A stretch of 64,000 nucleotides of DNA from Millisia brevis NBRC 105863 (GTDB lineage Bacteria; Actinomycetota; Actinomycetes; Mycobacteriales; Mycobacteriaceae), in NCBI RefSeq assembly GCF_001552615.1, contig NZ_BCRN01000016.1, forward strand, positions 1 through 64,000, read 5' to 3'. A program made the translations under genes and the position numbers. Shown in pieces: positions 8,710-17,918 of the stretch (positions within the stretch are counted from its first letter, which is position 1; every line of letters begins with the position of its first letter). The notes below the pieces were generated by a model. The model had not been told where the DNA came from. It saw only the letters and a list, made by a program, of their open reading frames with translations, and searched no databases.

Positions 8710-11493
8710 ATGAGCGACGTCGACACCGCGCAGCGCAACGAGACCGATCCGGACACCACCCATCCGGACGAATCCGTCCTGGACGCGCCCCACGCGGCGG
8801 AACCCGATCGGGTCCTTCGGGCATTGCAGGTATCCGAGGACGGACTGACCAGTGACGACGCGCAGCGTCGCCTGGACGAATACGGGCCGAACAAGCTGCC
8901 CGAGGCGAAGCAGTCGCACGTCATCGTCCGGTTCATCAAGCACTTCAACGATGTTCTGATCTACATCCTGCTGGTCGCGGCGGTCCTCAAGGCGATCTAC
9001 CAGGACTGGATCGACTTCTGGGTCATCCTGGCCGTCGCGGTCGGCACCGCGGCGATCGGCTTCATCCAGGAGGGCCAGGCCGAACGCGCCCTGGCCGGAA
9101 TCCGGAATCTGCTATCGCTCGAGGCGCGCGCCAGACGTGATGGTGAATGGTCGGATGTCGCTTCCGACGAACTGGTTCCCGGTGATGTCGTGCGTATTTC
9201 GCCCGGGGACAAGGTTCCCGCCGATGTGCGGCTGCTCTCGGCCAGCCAATTGCAGATCGACGAATCCGCTCTGACCGGCGAATCGGTGCCGGCGATGAAG
9301 GACCTCGAAACTGCTTCTGCGGATGCGGTTGTCGGCGACCGGCACGGTATGGCGTTCTCGGGCACCGTCGTCGCCACCGGTAACGCCACCGCGGTGGTCA
9401 CCGGCACCGGATCGAATACCGAGATCGGCCGGATCCAGTCGATGATCAGCGATGTCGAGGATCTCGGCACCCCGCTGACCCGGCAGCTCGGGCGTATCGG
9501 CACCCGCATCGCCGGCGCGATCCTGGGTATCGCAGCGGCGATGATGCTCTACGGCAGGCTCGTTCACGACGACGACCCGCAGGAACTGATCGATGCGGCG
9601 ATCACCTTCGCCGTCGCGGCCGTTCCCGAGGGGCTGCCGGCGATCGTGACGATCACCCTGGCGCTCGGCGTCCAACAGATGGCGAAGCGCCGGGCGATCA
9701 CCCGCAAGCTGACCGCCGTGGAAACCCTCGGCCAGGTCACCACGATCTGCTCGGACAAGACCGGCACGCTGACCCTCAACGAGATGACGGTGCGCTCCGT
9801 CGTCACTCCGACGGGTCGATACGACGTCGACGGGGCCGGCTACGAACCGGAGGGGCGGATCACCGTCGCCGGCGGTGACGAGGTCGCACACGCCGCGGAG
9901 CACCCGGAGCTGACGGAATTGGTGTCGGCGATGGTGTTGTGCAACGACGCGGGCGTGCGCGAGGAGGACGGCACCTGGTCGGTGGTCGGCACCCCGACCG
10001 AGGGCAGCCTGATCGTGTTGGGCCACAAGTTCGACGCCGACTTCGGCGAGCACGAACGATTGGCCGAGTTGCCCTTCGATTCGGCCAACAAGTTCATGGC
10101 GGTCCTCGACCGCGCCCCGGACGGTGACGTGCGCCTGCTGGTCAAGGGCGCGCCGGACCGGCTGCTCGAACGCAGCACCCGGCAGGCCGGCGCGGACGGC
10201 TCGACCGAGGAGATCGACGTCGACCGGTGGGAGGCGCGGATCGAAGACCTCGCCTCGCAGGGGCTGCGGGTGCTCGCGGCCGCCTACGCTCCGGCGGACG
10301 CCGCCCCCGATTCCGAGGCCGTCAACGGCGAATCGCAGATCGACGTCGACGACGTCGCGGATCTGATCTTCCTGGGCATCGTGGGCATCGTCGATCCGCC
10401 GCGCGAGGAAGCGATCCGGGCGATCGCGGATTCGAAGCGCGCCGGTATCCGGGTCACCATGATCACCGGCGACCACGCCGCGACGGCGGCGTCGATCAGC
10501 AAGGAACTCGGCATCCCGAAGGGCGACGAGCCGGTGGTGGTCACCGGCGCCGAACTGCAGGAGATGAAGGACGCCGAGCTGATCGACATCGCCCCCGACG
10601 TCGATGTCTTCGCCCGCACCAGCCCCGAGCACAAGCTGCGGATCGTGCGCGCCCTGCAGAAGAAGGACCAGGTGGTCGCGATGACCGGCGACGGCGTCAA
10701 CGACGCCCCCGCCCTCACCCGCGCCGATACCGGTATCGCGATGGGGATCGCCGGGACCGAGGCGACCAAGGACGCCGCCGATATCGTGCTGGCCGACGAC
10801 AACTTCGCGACGATCGAAGCCGCGGTGTCCGAGGGGCGTCGCATCTACGACAACATTCAGAAGTCGCTGATCTTCATCCTGCCGACGACGTTCGGGCAGG
10901 CACTGATCGTGCTGACCGCGGTGCTCTTCGGCTTCACTCCCCCGCTGCAGCCGACCCAGGTGCTGTGGGTGAACCTGGTGACCGCGCTGACCCTGTCGCT
11001 GGCGTTGGCGTACGAGCCGGCCGAACCCGGGGTCATGTCGCGGCCGCCGCGCTCGGCGAAGGACTCGATCATCACCGGGCCGATGCTGCACCGCATCATC
11101 TGGGTGACGCTGCTGATCGCGGCGGCGACGATCGCGGTGTTCTTCTTCCTGCAGGATCGCGGCGCCTCGTTCGCCGAGGCGCAGACCGCGGCGGTGCTGA
11201 TGCTGGTCTTGGGTCAGGTTGTGTACCTGTTCAATTCGCGGTTCGTCCGCAATTCGAGCATCACCCCGAAGGTCTTCGTCGGCAATCGGGTGGTGTGGTA
11301 TTCGGTCGGCGGCCTGCTCCTGCTGCAACTCGGCTTCACCTACCTGCCGTTCATGCAGTCCTGGTTCCACACGGTGCCGCTGTCGCTGAACGAGTGGGGG
11401 CTGACGATCCTGCTGTCGATCGGCATCTTCTTCGCCGCCGAACTGCAGAAATGGTTCGCCCGCCGTTTCGGCGGTGAGGGCGCGGGCCGCTGA
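8710..11493 (+). CDS. P-type cation-translocating ATPase, CtpF/PMA-like
   Basis: This 927-aa membrane pump of the P2-type ATPase family shows TGES in the actuator domain, the phosphorylated Asp in [13 protein letters not shown], the hinge [12 protein letters not shown], and [10 protein letters not shown] in membrane helix 4. An N-terminal cation_ATPase_N segment, about ten membrane helices and a C-terminal cation ATPase domain give the normal architecture. In helix 6 the sequence [19 protein letters not shown] lacks the Asp that binds Ca2+ in SERCA-type pumps, as in mycobacterial CtpF, so the ion is uncertain. GTG at 8638 would extend it, but ATG 8710 after GGAGG and GAGGGCGG is preferred. 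Confidence 0.9.
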   Translation: MSDVDTAQRNETDPDTTHPDESVLDAPHAAEPDRVLRALQVSEDGLTSDDAQRRLDEYGPNKLPEAKQSHVIVRFIKHFNDVLIYILLVAAVLKAIYQDWIDFWVILAVAVGTAAIGFIQEGQAERALAGIRNLLSLEARARRDGEWSDVASDELVPGDVVRISPGDKVPADVRLLSASQLQIDESALTGESVPAMKDLETASADAVVGDRHGMAFSGTVVATGNATAVVTGTGSNTEIGRIQSMISDVEDLGTPLTRQLGRIGTRIAGAILGIAAAMMLYGRLVHDDDPQELIDAAITFAVAAVPEGLPAIVTITLALGVQQMAKRRAITRKLTAVETLGQVTTICSDKTGTLTLNEMTVRSVVTPTGRYDVDGAGYEPEGRITVAGGDEVAHAAEHPELTELVSAMVLCNDAGVREEDGTWSVVGTPTEGSLIVLGHKFDADFGEHERLAELPFDSANKFMAVLDRAPDGDVRLLVKGAPDRLLERSTRQAGADGSTEEIDVDRWEARIEDLASQGLRVLAAAYAPADAAPDSEAVNGESQIDVDDVADLIFLGIVGIVDPPREEAIRAIADSKRAGIRVTMITGDHAATAASISKELGIPKGDEPVVVTGAELQEMKDAELIDIAPDVDVFARTSPEHKLRIVRALQKKDQVVAMTGDGVNDAPALTRADTGIAMGIAGTEATKDAADIVLADDNFATIEAAVSEGRRIYDNIQKSLIFILPTTFGQALIVLTAVLFGFTPPLQPTQVLWVNLVTALTLSLALAYEPAEPGVMSRPPRSAKDSIITGPMLHRIIWVTLLIAAATIAVFFFLQDRGASFAEAQTAAVLMLVLGQVVYLFNSRFVRNSSITPKVFVGNRVVWYSVGGLLLLQLGFTYLPFMQSWFHTVPLSLNEWGLTILLSIGIFFAAELQKWFARRFGGEGAGR

Positions 11494-11597
11494 ATCGGGT
11501 TGCGCCGGGCGGGGCCGTTGCAGAAGACGACCGAGAGAGCATCGCCGAGTGCATATGCTCCTCGGCGGCCCGCTCACAGAGATCCTCTGCAGCCGCC

Positions 11598-11768
11598 ATC
11601 GATCGGGGCGCGGCTCTACGACATCTCGACCCGGCCGGCCATCCGCACCGGTACGCGCACGGGCCGGCGATCGCCTTCGAGCTCGGCGGCGCCGACACCC
11701 ACGTGCCCCCGGCCGCGACCCGCGACCCGGCGGTCGTCGGCGCCGCCCTCGACTGGATGAGCGGTTAG
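11598..11768 (+). pseudogene. Remnant of an alpha/beta-hydrolase C-terminus
   Basis: Frame 3 of this stretch has no plausible start but reads as the last 56 or so residues of an alpha/beta hydrolase of the acyl-CoA thioesterase (BAAT-type) class: HLDPAGHPHRYAHGP, then AFELGGADTHVPPA, ending VVGAALDWMSG. The GH-containing segment and the GG..A..A.DW tail are where that family has its catalytic His and final helix. Only about 100 bp separate it from the preceding ATPase stop, too little for the missing body. It ends 4 bp inside the convergent hydrolase gene. It looks like a decayed gene fragment; chance coding is possible. Confidence 0.4.
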
Positions 11769-12394
11769 GGCCGCCCGGGTCCAGCTGCTCGACAGTCTTC
11801 GGCGATCTCGGCCACCACCGTTCGGTAGGCGTCGGCAACGAAGTTCGGGGAGTCCGAATTGCAGAAGCCGTGGCGGAACGGCCGAATCTCGGCTCGGACG
11901 TTCGACCGCCCGGTCAGGGCGGTGACGACGGTACGCGGGTCGAAGCCCGGCTCGGCCTCGGCGAAGATCACCCGAGCCGGGCAGCGTGGACGAACATCGA
12001 GATGGTCGCGGATCCGCGAGCCGTAGAGGCAGTGCACGCTCGATAGCCGCGCGGAAGCGGATACCAACCATGTCGCCGTGGCGCCCACACTCATTCCGAC
12101 GCAATGGATCTTGTCTGCGTCGAGGCCATCGATGAACAGACCCAGCCGAGTGGACAGTTCGACCACCCCGATCGTGTCCACGAATCTCGAGTAGGCCTCC
12201 TGCTCCCGCGCTCGCTCGAAGGGTCCGCTGCCGAGCAGGTGGGCGGCGTGCACCGGCAACCCGGTGGCACCGTGCAGGTCGTCCGCAAGGGCGCGGACCG
12301 CGGGCGTCACCCCGAGGATGTCCGGGCAAATCACAATCGTCCGCGGGTCATCGAGATCCGCGGTACCGATCGAGTACGAGGCGGCCACGGTCAC
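11765..12394 (-). CDS. Dienelactone hydrolase-like alpha/beta hydrolase
   Basis: This 209-aa single-domain alpha/beta hydrolase is of dienelactone hydrolase size. The nucleophile elbow is G-M-S-V-G, so serine stands where true dienelactone hydrolases have cysteine. The acid lies in EAEPGFDP and the His in FRHGFCN. The GTG start overlaps the TGA of the hbd gene (GTGA), so it is translationally coupled to the thiolase/hbd operon and probably works with it, perhaps as a thioesterase or lactonase in alicyclic acid breakdown. The exact substrate is unknown. An ester or amide hydrolase role cannot be excluded. Confidence 0.75.
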   Translation of the reverse strand: MTVAASYSIGTADLDDPRTIVICPDILGVTPAVRALADDLHGATGLPVHAAHLLGSGPFERAREQEAYSRFVDTIGVVELSTRLGLFIDGLDADKIHCVGMSVGATATWLVSASARLSSVHCLYGSRIRDHLDVRPRCPARVIFAEAEPGFDPRTVVTALTGRSNVRAEIRPFRHGFCNSDSPNFVADAYRTVVAEIAEDCRAAGPGRP

Positions 12395-13236
12395 CAGTCG
12401 TAGAAGCCCTTGCCCACCTTACGACCGACCTCGCCGGCGGCGACCTTGTCGCGCAGCAGCTGCGGCGGGTTGAAGCGCTCCCCCAGCCGACCGTGCAGGT
12501 AGTCGGCGACGGCGAGGCGGATGTCCAGGCCCACCAGGTCGGTCGAGCGCAGTGGCCCCATCGGGTGGCGGTAGCCCAATTCCATGGCGCGGTCGATCGA
12601 TTCGGCGTCGGCGACACCCTCCTCGAGCATGCGGATCGCCTCCAATCCGAGCATGACGCCGAGGCGGCTGGTGGCAAATCCCGGCGAGTCGCGCACGACG
12701 ATCGGGGTCTTGCCGAGCAGTTCCACCCAGCCGACCACCTCGTTCACGACCGATTCGGACGACCCCTCGGCGCGCACGATCTCCACCAGCTGGGACGCGG
12801 GCACCGGGTTGAAGAAGTGCATGCCGAGGAAGCGGGCCGGATTGTCCAGGGCAACAGCCAGTTCGGTGGGCGAGAGCGAACTGGTATTGGTCGCGATGAT
12901 CGCGTCTTCGGTGATCACGTCCTCGACGGCGGCGAGCACCTCGAGCTTGAGCGCCGGGATCTCGGGTACCGCCTCGACCACCAACTCGACGTCGGACGGC
13001 AGGTCGGCGATCGCTCCCACGAAGGTCACCCGCCCGGCGACCACATCGACCCCGTCGGGAAGCTTGCCGCGCTCGGCGGCGCGGGTGAGGCTGTCCTCGA
13101 GGCGCTTGCGCGCGGCGTCGAGATCGCCGGTCTCGCTGACGGTCACCGTCGATCCCGGGCCGGCAAACGAATGGGCGATGCCGATCCCCATCCGTCCACC
13201 GCCGACCACCGCGACCCGTCCCGGAAGCTGCGTCAC
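12391..13236 (-). CDS. 3-hydroxyacyl-CoA dehydrogenase (Hbd/FadB type)
   Basis: This enzyme oxidises L-3-hydroxyacyl-CoA to 3-ketoacyl-CoA with NAD. It starts with VAVVGGGRMGIGIAHSF (NAD-binding), then EAVPE, IIATNTSSLS and GMHFFNPVP with the catalytic His, and ends with the dimerisation domain (GRKVGKGFYDW). The length of 281 aa is standard. GTG at 13236 is preceded at 6 nt by AAGGAG, so it is favoured; ATG at 13275, which overlaps the thiolase stop as ATGA, would add 13 residues. It sits between thiolase and hydrolase and would act on 3-hydroxypimeloyl-CoA or 3-hydroxybutyryl-CoA in this pathway. Confidence 0.93.
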   Translation of the reverse strand: MTQLPGRVAVVGGGRMGIGIAHSFAGPGSTVTVSETGDLDAARKRLEDSLTRAAERGKLPDGVDVVAGRVTFVGAIADLPSDVELVVEAVPEIPALKLEVLAAVEDVITEDAIIATNTSSLSPTELAVALDNPARFLGMHFFNPVPASQLVEIVRAEGSSESVVNEVVGWVELLGKTPIVVRDSPGFATSRLGVMLGLEAIRMLEEGVADAESIDRAMELGYRHPMGPLRSTDLVGLDIRLAVADYLHGRLGERFNPPQLLRDKVAAGEVGRKVGKGFYDW

Positions 13237-13271
13237 TGCATTCTCCTTCTGCTCTGTCTTGTCACCAGCGC

Positions 13272-14450
13272 TCATACCGATTCCACCACCATCGAAACAC
13301 CCTGCCCCACACCGACACACAACGTCGCGAGGCCGCGCCGCGCACCCTCGCGCTCCAGCCGACCCAGCAGGGTCAGCACGATCCGCGCTCCGGACGCGCC
13401 CAACGGGTGGCCGAGCGCGATCGCCCCACCGTCGGCGTTGACGATCGATTCGTCGAGGTCGAGTTGGCGAATCACGCCGATCGACTGGGCGGCAAACGCC
13501 TCGTTGAGCTCGATCGCGCCGATATCGCCGAGGCTCCAGCCGACGCGGTCGAGCAGCTTGCGGGTCGCCGGTACCGGGCCCAGGCCCATGATGTTCGGCG
13601 CCAGGGCCGCGGAGGCGGAGCCGACGATGCGGGCGCGCGGGGTCAGCCCGTGGCGGCGCACCGCGTCCTCGCTCGCGAGCACCAGGGCGGTCGCACCGTC
13701 GGTCAGGAACGACGACGATGCGGCGGTCACGATGCCGTCCTTGCGGAAAGCGGGGCGCAGCCGGGCGAGCTTGGCCTCGTCGGAGCCGCGGCGCGGGCCC
13801 TCGTCGACGGTGACCACATCGTCGCCGACCGGCACCGGGACGATCTCCTTCTCGAAGCGGCCGGCGTCGATCGCGGCGATCGCCCGCTGCTGGCTGCGCA
13901 CCGCAAACGCGTCGCTCTCGGCGCGGGTGATGCCGATCAGGGTGGCGACCTCCTCGGCGGTCTCCCCCATCGACAGGGTGGTCTCGGCGCCGAACTTCGG
14001 GTTGGTGAACCGCCACCCCAGCGCGGTATCGAAGATCTCGCCGGGCTTGGCCCAGGCGGCTCCGGGCTTGGCGAGCACCCACGGCGCGCGGGTCATCGAC
14101 TCGACACCGCCGGCGACGACCACGTCCGCCTCGCCGGAGCGGATCGACCCGGCCGCGGTGGCCAGGGCGGTCATCCCGCTCGCGCAGAGCCGGTTGACGG
14201 TATAGGCCGGCACCGTCTCGGGCAGCCCGGACAGCAGCACCGCCATGCGCGCGACATTGCGGTTGTCCTCGCCGGCCTGGTTGACGCAGCCGAGCACCAC
14301 CTCGTCGACGGAGTCGACGCCGATTCCGCTGCGTCCGACGGCCTCGTCGACCACCAGTGCGGCCAGGTCATCGGGGCGGACGGATGCCAGCGCGCCGCCG
14401 TATCGGCCCTGCGGGGTGCGAGCCCCGTCGACGATGAACACCTCGGTCAT
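13272..14450 (-). CDS. Acetyl-CoA acyltransferase (thiolase)
   Basis: This 392-aa thiolase cleaves 3-ketoacyl-CoA with CoA to acetyl-CoA and a shortened acyl-CoA. Seen are the acyl-accepting Cys in NRLCASGMTAL, NEAFAAQ, the His in GHPLGASGAR, and the second Cys region near LCVGVGQG. The frame opens further upstream, but ATG at 14450 begins the conserved MTEVFIVDGARTPQG and has GGAGG 12 bases before it. It is the first gene of a leftward operon (thiolase, hbd, hydrolase) and diverges from badI across a promoter with operator-like repeats. It would release acetyl-CoA and glutaryl-CoA from 3-ketopimeloyl-CoA. Confidence 0.93.
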   Translation of the reverse strand: MTEVFIVDGARTPQGRYGGALASVRPDDLAALVVDEAVGRSGIGVDSVDEVVLGCVNQAGEDNRNVARMAVLLSGLPETVPAYTVNRLCASGMTALATAAGSIRSGEADVVVAGGVESMTRAPWVLAKPGAAWAKPGEIFDTALGWRFTNPKFGAETTLSMGETAEEVATLIGITRAESDAFAVRSQQRAIAAIDAGRFEKEIVPVPVGDDVVTVDEGPRRGSDEAKLARLRPAFRKDGIVTAASSSFLTDGATALVLASEDAVRRHGLTPRARIVGSASAALAPNIMGLGPVPATRKLLDRVGWSLGDIGAIELNEAFAAQSIGVIRQLDLDESIVNADGGAIALGHPLGASGARIVLTLLGRLEREGARRGLATLCVGVGQGVSMVVESV

Positions 14451-14487
14451 TCGTGATCTCCCTCCACACATCCGTGCCCTGTGACTC

Positions 14488-14550
14488 TTGACACTAGCAC
14501 TCGGTGAATCTACGTTCATAGCTAGTGAAGCACTATTCACTTCACGTGAA
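14488..14550. promoter_or_regulatory. Divergent promoter region with operator-like inverted repeats
   Basis: For the rightward operon a -35 TTGACA (14488-14493) and a -10 TACGTT (14511-14516) have 17-bp spacing. Repeats: TGAA-N6-TTCA at 14505-14518, AGTGAAGCACTATTCACT at 14524-14541 with perfect 6-bp arms, and the palindrome TTCACGTGAA at 14541-14550. The second matches both repeats at 6279-6317. The best candidate ligand is the TetR protein encoded at the end of the operon. Confidence 0.7.
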
Positions 14551-14607
14551 CAGAGCTTCGAAACATCTCGTCCGGCAGTCCGAGTACCGACCCCACCTGG
14601 AGGAACA

Positions 14608-15399
14608 GTGACGTTCGAAGACATCACCTACGAGATCGACGGCCCCGCGGCGATCATCACGATCAACCGCCCGCACCGCTACAACGCCTTCCGCGGACAG
14701 ACCGTCGAGGAGCTGATCAAGGCCTTCCGCTCCGCGTGGGCGGACAGCCGGGTCTCCGCGGTCATCCTCACCGGGGCGGGCGAGAAGGCGTTCTGCACCG
14801 GCGGCGACGTCAAGCAGCGCGCCGAGACCGGCGACTACGGTCCGACCGAAAGCGGCATGTTCGAGATCGGCTACCTGCACAAGCTGATCCGCGACATCCC
14901 GAAGCCGGTGATCGCCGCGGTCAACGGCATCGCGATCGGCGGCGGCCACGTCCTGCACGTGCTCTGCGACCTGACGATCGCCTCCGAGACCGCCACCTTC
15001 GGCCAGGCGGGCCCGCGGGTCGGCTCCTTCGACGCCGGCTTCGGCTCCGCCTTCCTCGCCCGCGTCGTCGGCGAGAAGCGCGCCCGCGAGATCTGGTACC
15101 TCTGCCGCAAGTACGACGCCGCTACCGCCGAGCGCTGGGGCCTGGTCAACTTCGTCGTCCCCGCAGACCAGCTGCTGACCGAGGCCAAGGCGCTCGCCGC
15201 CGAGATCGCCGAGAAGAGCCCGACCGCGCTGCGCTTCCTCAAGCAGTCGTTCAACGCCGACACCGATCACCAGGCCGGCCTGAGCAACCTGGCGATGTCC
15301 GCGCTCGACATCTTCGGCAAGTCCGACGAGGGCATCGAGGGCGCCAAGGCGTTCGCCGAGAAGCGCCCCGCCGACTTCGGCAAGTTCGTCAAGGCCTGA
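14608..15399 (+). CDS. badI: 2-ketocyclohexanecarboxyl-CoA hydrolase (BadI)
   Basis: This crotonase-fold enzyme hydrolytically opens the ring of 2-ketocyclohexane-1-carboxyl-CoA to give pimeloyl-CoA. The opening TFEDITYEIDGPAAIITINR and NAFRGQTVEELIKAF match BadI of Rhodopseudomonas palustris as I recall it, as do FCTGGD, AIGGGHVL and ARVVGEKRAREIWYLCRKY. The related MenB (naphthoyl-CoA synthase) shares GQAGPRVGSFDAG, so annotation pipelines may call it MenB. The neighbouring badH, CoA ligase and gcdH favour BadI. GTG at 14608 has GGAGGA directly upstream and gives 263 aa. It leads the rightward operon. Confidence 0.82.
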   Translation: MTFEDITYEIDGPAAIITINRPHRYNAFRGQTVEELIKAFRSAWADSRVSAVILTGAGEKAFCTGGDVKQRAETGDYGPTESGMFEIGYLHKLIRDIPKPVIAAVNGIAIGGGHVLHVLCDLTIASETATFGQAGPRVGSFDAGFGSAFLARVVGEKRAREIWYLCRKYDAATAERWGLVNFVVPADQLLTEAKALAAEIAEKSPTALRFLKQSFNADTDHQAGLSNLAMSALDIFGKSDEGIEGAKAFAEKRPADFGKFVKA

Positions 15400-15433
15400 T
15401 CCCGCCCTCCCCCCTTTCGAAAGGAACTCACTG

Positions 15434-16162
15434 ATGAGCACCATCGCACTGGTCACCGGCGCCGGATCGGGTATCGGCAAGGCGATCGCCCTGGCCCTGG
15501 CCGCCCGCGGCGACAAGGTGATCGCCGCCGACCTCGACATCGCGGCCGCCGAGGCGACCGCCAAGGAAGCCCCCGAGCTGATCACCGCGCTGCCGGTCGA
15601 CGTCGCCAGCCGCGCCGCCGTCGACGAACTGCGCGACCGCACCGTCGCCGAGGTCGGCGTCCCGACGATCCTGGTCAACGCCGCCGGGTGGGACCGCACC
15701 GACCAATTCCTCAACGCCACACCGGAGTTCGCCGAGAAGGTCGTCGCGATCAACTACCTCGGCCCGGTGCACATGGCTTCGGCCTTCCTGCCCGGCATCA
15801 TCGAAGCCGGCGGCGGACAGGTCATCAACCTCGCCTCGGACGCCGGCCGCGTCGGCAGCTCCGGCGAATCGATCTACGCCGGCGCCAAGGGCGGCGTGAT
15901 CGCGCTGACCAAGTCGCTCGCCCGCGAGATGGCCCGGCACAACATCACCGTCAACTGCGTCTGCCCCGGCCCGACCGATACGCCGCTGTTCCAGGCGCAG
16001 GACGAACGCCTCAAGGCCGCGCTGATCAAGGCGATCCCCTTCCGCCGGCTCGCCCGGCCGGAGGAAGTCGCCGCGCCGGTGCTCTTCTTCGCGTCCGAAC
16101 CCGCCGCGTTCATCACCGGACAGGTGATCAGCGTCAGCGGCGGCCTGACCATGGCCGGCTGA
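15434..16162 (+). CDS. badH: 2-hydroxycyclohexanecarboxyl-CoA dehydrogenase (BadH), SDR family
   Basis: This short-chain dehydrogenase oxidises 2-hydroxycyclohexane-1-carboxyl-CoA to the 2-keto compound, the substrate of BadI. It shows TGAGSGIG for NAD, NAAGWD, the active-site region LASDAGRVGSSGESIYAGAK with Tyr-x3-Lys, CPGPTDTPL and the tail ITGQVISVSGGLTMAG. The combination SDAGRVGSSGE and SVSGGLTM is characteristic of BadH. AAGGAA precedes the ATG by about 8 bases. It lies 34 bp after badI and 35 bp before the CoA ligase. A general 3-ketoacyl reductase role is the alternative. Confidence 0.82.
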   Translation: MSTIALVTGAGSGIGKAIALALAARGDKVIAADLDIAAAEATAKEAPELITALPVDVASRAAVDELRDRTVAEVGVPTILVNAAGWDRTDQFLNATPEFAEKVVAINYLGPVHMASAFLPGIIEAGGGQVINLASDAGRVGSSGESIYAGAKGGVIALTKSLAREMARHNITVNCVCPGPTDTPLFQAQDERLKAALIKAIPFRRLARPEEVAAPVLFFASEPAAFITGQVISVSGGLTMAG

Positions 16163-16197
16163 CGGTCGAACGGGACGAGACCGAACAGGACAGGACG

Positions 16198-17916
16198 ATG
16201 ACCGCGACACCACACGCCGACCTCGACGCGGCCGGGCCGCAGGACAACAAGGCCGCGGCGACCTACAACGCCGACGCCTACCGGACCTTCTTCGAAAACG
16301 ACTTCACCTATCTCAACGGCTTCCGCCGCAACACCAAGCGGTACGCCAACCGGATCGCGATCAGCGATCCGGACACCAAGGAGCAGCTGACCTACCAGCA
16401 GCTCGGCGAGCGGGTCGATCGGCTGGCCGCCGGTCTCGCCGCCGCCGGGGTGGGCGTCGGCGACGTCGTGGCCTACCAGCTGTTCAACGGCACCGCGTTC
16501 GCCGAGCTGTACCTGGCCACCCAGGTGCTCGGCGCGGTCGGCTCGCCGGTGAACTTCCGCCTGGCCGCGGGCGAGACCGCCTTCGTCGTCGACATCAGTC
16601 GGCCGAAGGTGTTCGTCTACGACACCGAGCTGACCCCGATGGTCACCGAGGCCCTCGGCTACGCGACGGCGACCCCGCAGGTGCTGGTGCCGGTCGGCGA
16701 CGACGCCCCGATCACGACGACCGGCGCGACCGTCATCACCTGGGAGGACCTGCACGCCGATCACACCGACGTGCCGACCGCGGCGCGCACGGTCTGGGAC
16801 GAGACCACCCGGCTCTACACCTCGGGCACGACCGGCATGCCGAAGGGTGTGCCGCTCAACAGCCTGATCGAGGTGTTCAGCGCGCACGACGTGATCATGC
16901 ATTTCCCGCTCGGCCCCGAGGACAAGACGCTGAACATGACGCCGTGGTTCCACCGCGGCGGCCTGTACTCCGGCGGACCCAACCCCACCTTCTACATCGG
17001 TGGCCAGGTCGTTCCGCTGCGCGCCTTCGATCCGGACCGGGTCCTGGATCTGGTCGCCGAGGAGGGGCTGACGTTCCTGATCGGGGCGCCGACCAACCTG
17101 GCGATGCTCGCGACCGCCCAGGAGGCGCGCCCGCGGGATCTGTCGACACTGCGGGGCATCGTGACGATGGGCGCCCCACTCGAGCGGGAGGCCGCGCTGC
17201 GGTACCAGGATCTGCTGCACCCGCGGATCTTCAACGGCTACGGCAGCACCGAGGGCTTCTGGAATACCTTCCTGCGTCCCGGTGACCTGCCCGATCACGC
17301 CGGCACCGCCGGGCGCGCGTGCACCGACGACGATGTGCGTGTCGTGCACGTCTACGGCGATCATCTCGCCGAACCGGACGACGTGGTCGCCCGCGACGGC
17401 GAGGCGGTCGGCGAGGTGATCATCCGCTCCCCCAAGTGCGCCAACGCCTACTTCGACTCCCCGGAGCAGGAGAAGGCGAAGTTTCACAACGGGTGGCTGC
17501 ACATCGGCGACCTGGCGACCTGGGACGCCGAGGAATTCGTGACGATCGTCGGCCGCAAGGACGACATGCTGATCTCCGGCGGTGAAAACGTCCACCCCGT
17601 GCAGGTCGAGGAGGCGCTCAACCAGCACCCGCAGGTGATCGACTCGCTGGTCGTCGGCATCCCCCACGACCGGTGGGGACGGATGGTTGTCGCCTACATC
17701 CTTTCCGAGACAGCAGATCTGACCCCGGAGGCGCTCGACGCGCATTGCCGGACCCATCCGATGCTGTCATCGTTCAAGCGGCCGCGGGCCTACCGCTTCG
17801 TCGAGGCACTGCCCGTCTCGGCCACCGGCAAGAAGTTGCACTACAAGGCGACCGACAGCGCCACCGCGGAGTTCGCCTCCGGCCTGTTCGTCGCCCCGAC
17901 CGATCCGAGGACCTGA
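16198..17916 (+). CDS. Acyl-CoA synthetase, likely cyclohexanecarboxyl-CoA ligase (AliA-like)
   Basis: This AMP-forming adenylate synthetase of 572 aa activates a carboxylic acid to its CoA thioester. Motif A3 is LYTSGTTGMPKG, A5 is NGYGSTEG, A7 is WLHIGDLATWD, A8 is IVGRKDDMLISGGENV, and the catalytic Lys lies in the C-terminal VSATGKKLHYK. Its place between badH and gcdH makes cyclohexanecarboxylate or a related alicyclic acid the likely substrate; a medium-chain fatty acid is also possible. The ATG has AGGACAGG upstream, and the stop is two bases before the ATG of gcdH, so the two are coupled. Confidence 0.85.
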   Translation: MTATPHADLDAAGPQDNKAAATYNADAYRTFFENDFTYLNGFRRNTKRYANRIAISDPDTKEQLTYQQLGERVDRLAAGLAAAGVGVGDVVAYQLFNGTAFAELYLATQVLGAVGSPVNFRLAAGETAFVVDISRPKVFVYDTELTPMVTEALGYATATPQVLVPVGDDAPITTTGATVITWEDLHADHTDVPTAARTVWDETTRLYTSGTTGMPKGVPLNSLIEVFSAHDVIMHFPLGPEDKTLNMTPWFHRGGLYSGGPNPTFYIGGQVVPLRAFDPDRVLDLVAEEGLTFLIGAPTNLAMLATAQEARPRDLSTLRGIVTMGAPLEREAALRYQDLLHPRIFNGYGSTEGFWNTFLRPGDLPDHAGTAGRACTDDDVRVVHVYGDHLAEPDDVVARDGEAVGEVIIRSPKCANAYFDSPEQEKAKFHNGWLHIGDLATWDAEEFVTIVGRKDDMLISGGENVHPVQVEEALNQHPQVIDSLVVGIPHDRWGRMVVAYILSETADLTPEALDAHCRTHPMLSSFKRPRAYRFVEALPVSATGKKLHYKATDSATAEFASGLFVAPTDPRT

Positions 17917-17918
17917 TC

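Noticed and set aside
9112-11838. 908-codon open frame on the minus strand across the P-type ATPase
   Set aside because: Arg/Gly/Asp/His-rich shadow frame; the ATPase motifs on the plus strand are unambiguous.
14608-15399. MenB (naphthoyl-CoA synthase) as the identity of the crotonase gene
   Set aside because: Motifs are shared with MenB, but the N-terminal NAFRGQTVEELIKAF, the badH neighbour and the catabolic operon favour BadI. MenB remains the main alternative.
15874-17757. 627-codon open frame on the minus strand across badH and the CoA ligase
   Set aside because: Shadow frame without recognisable motifs; the plus-strand enzymes are complete.
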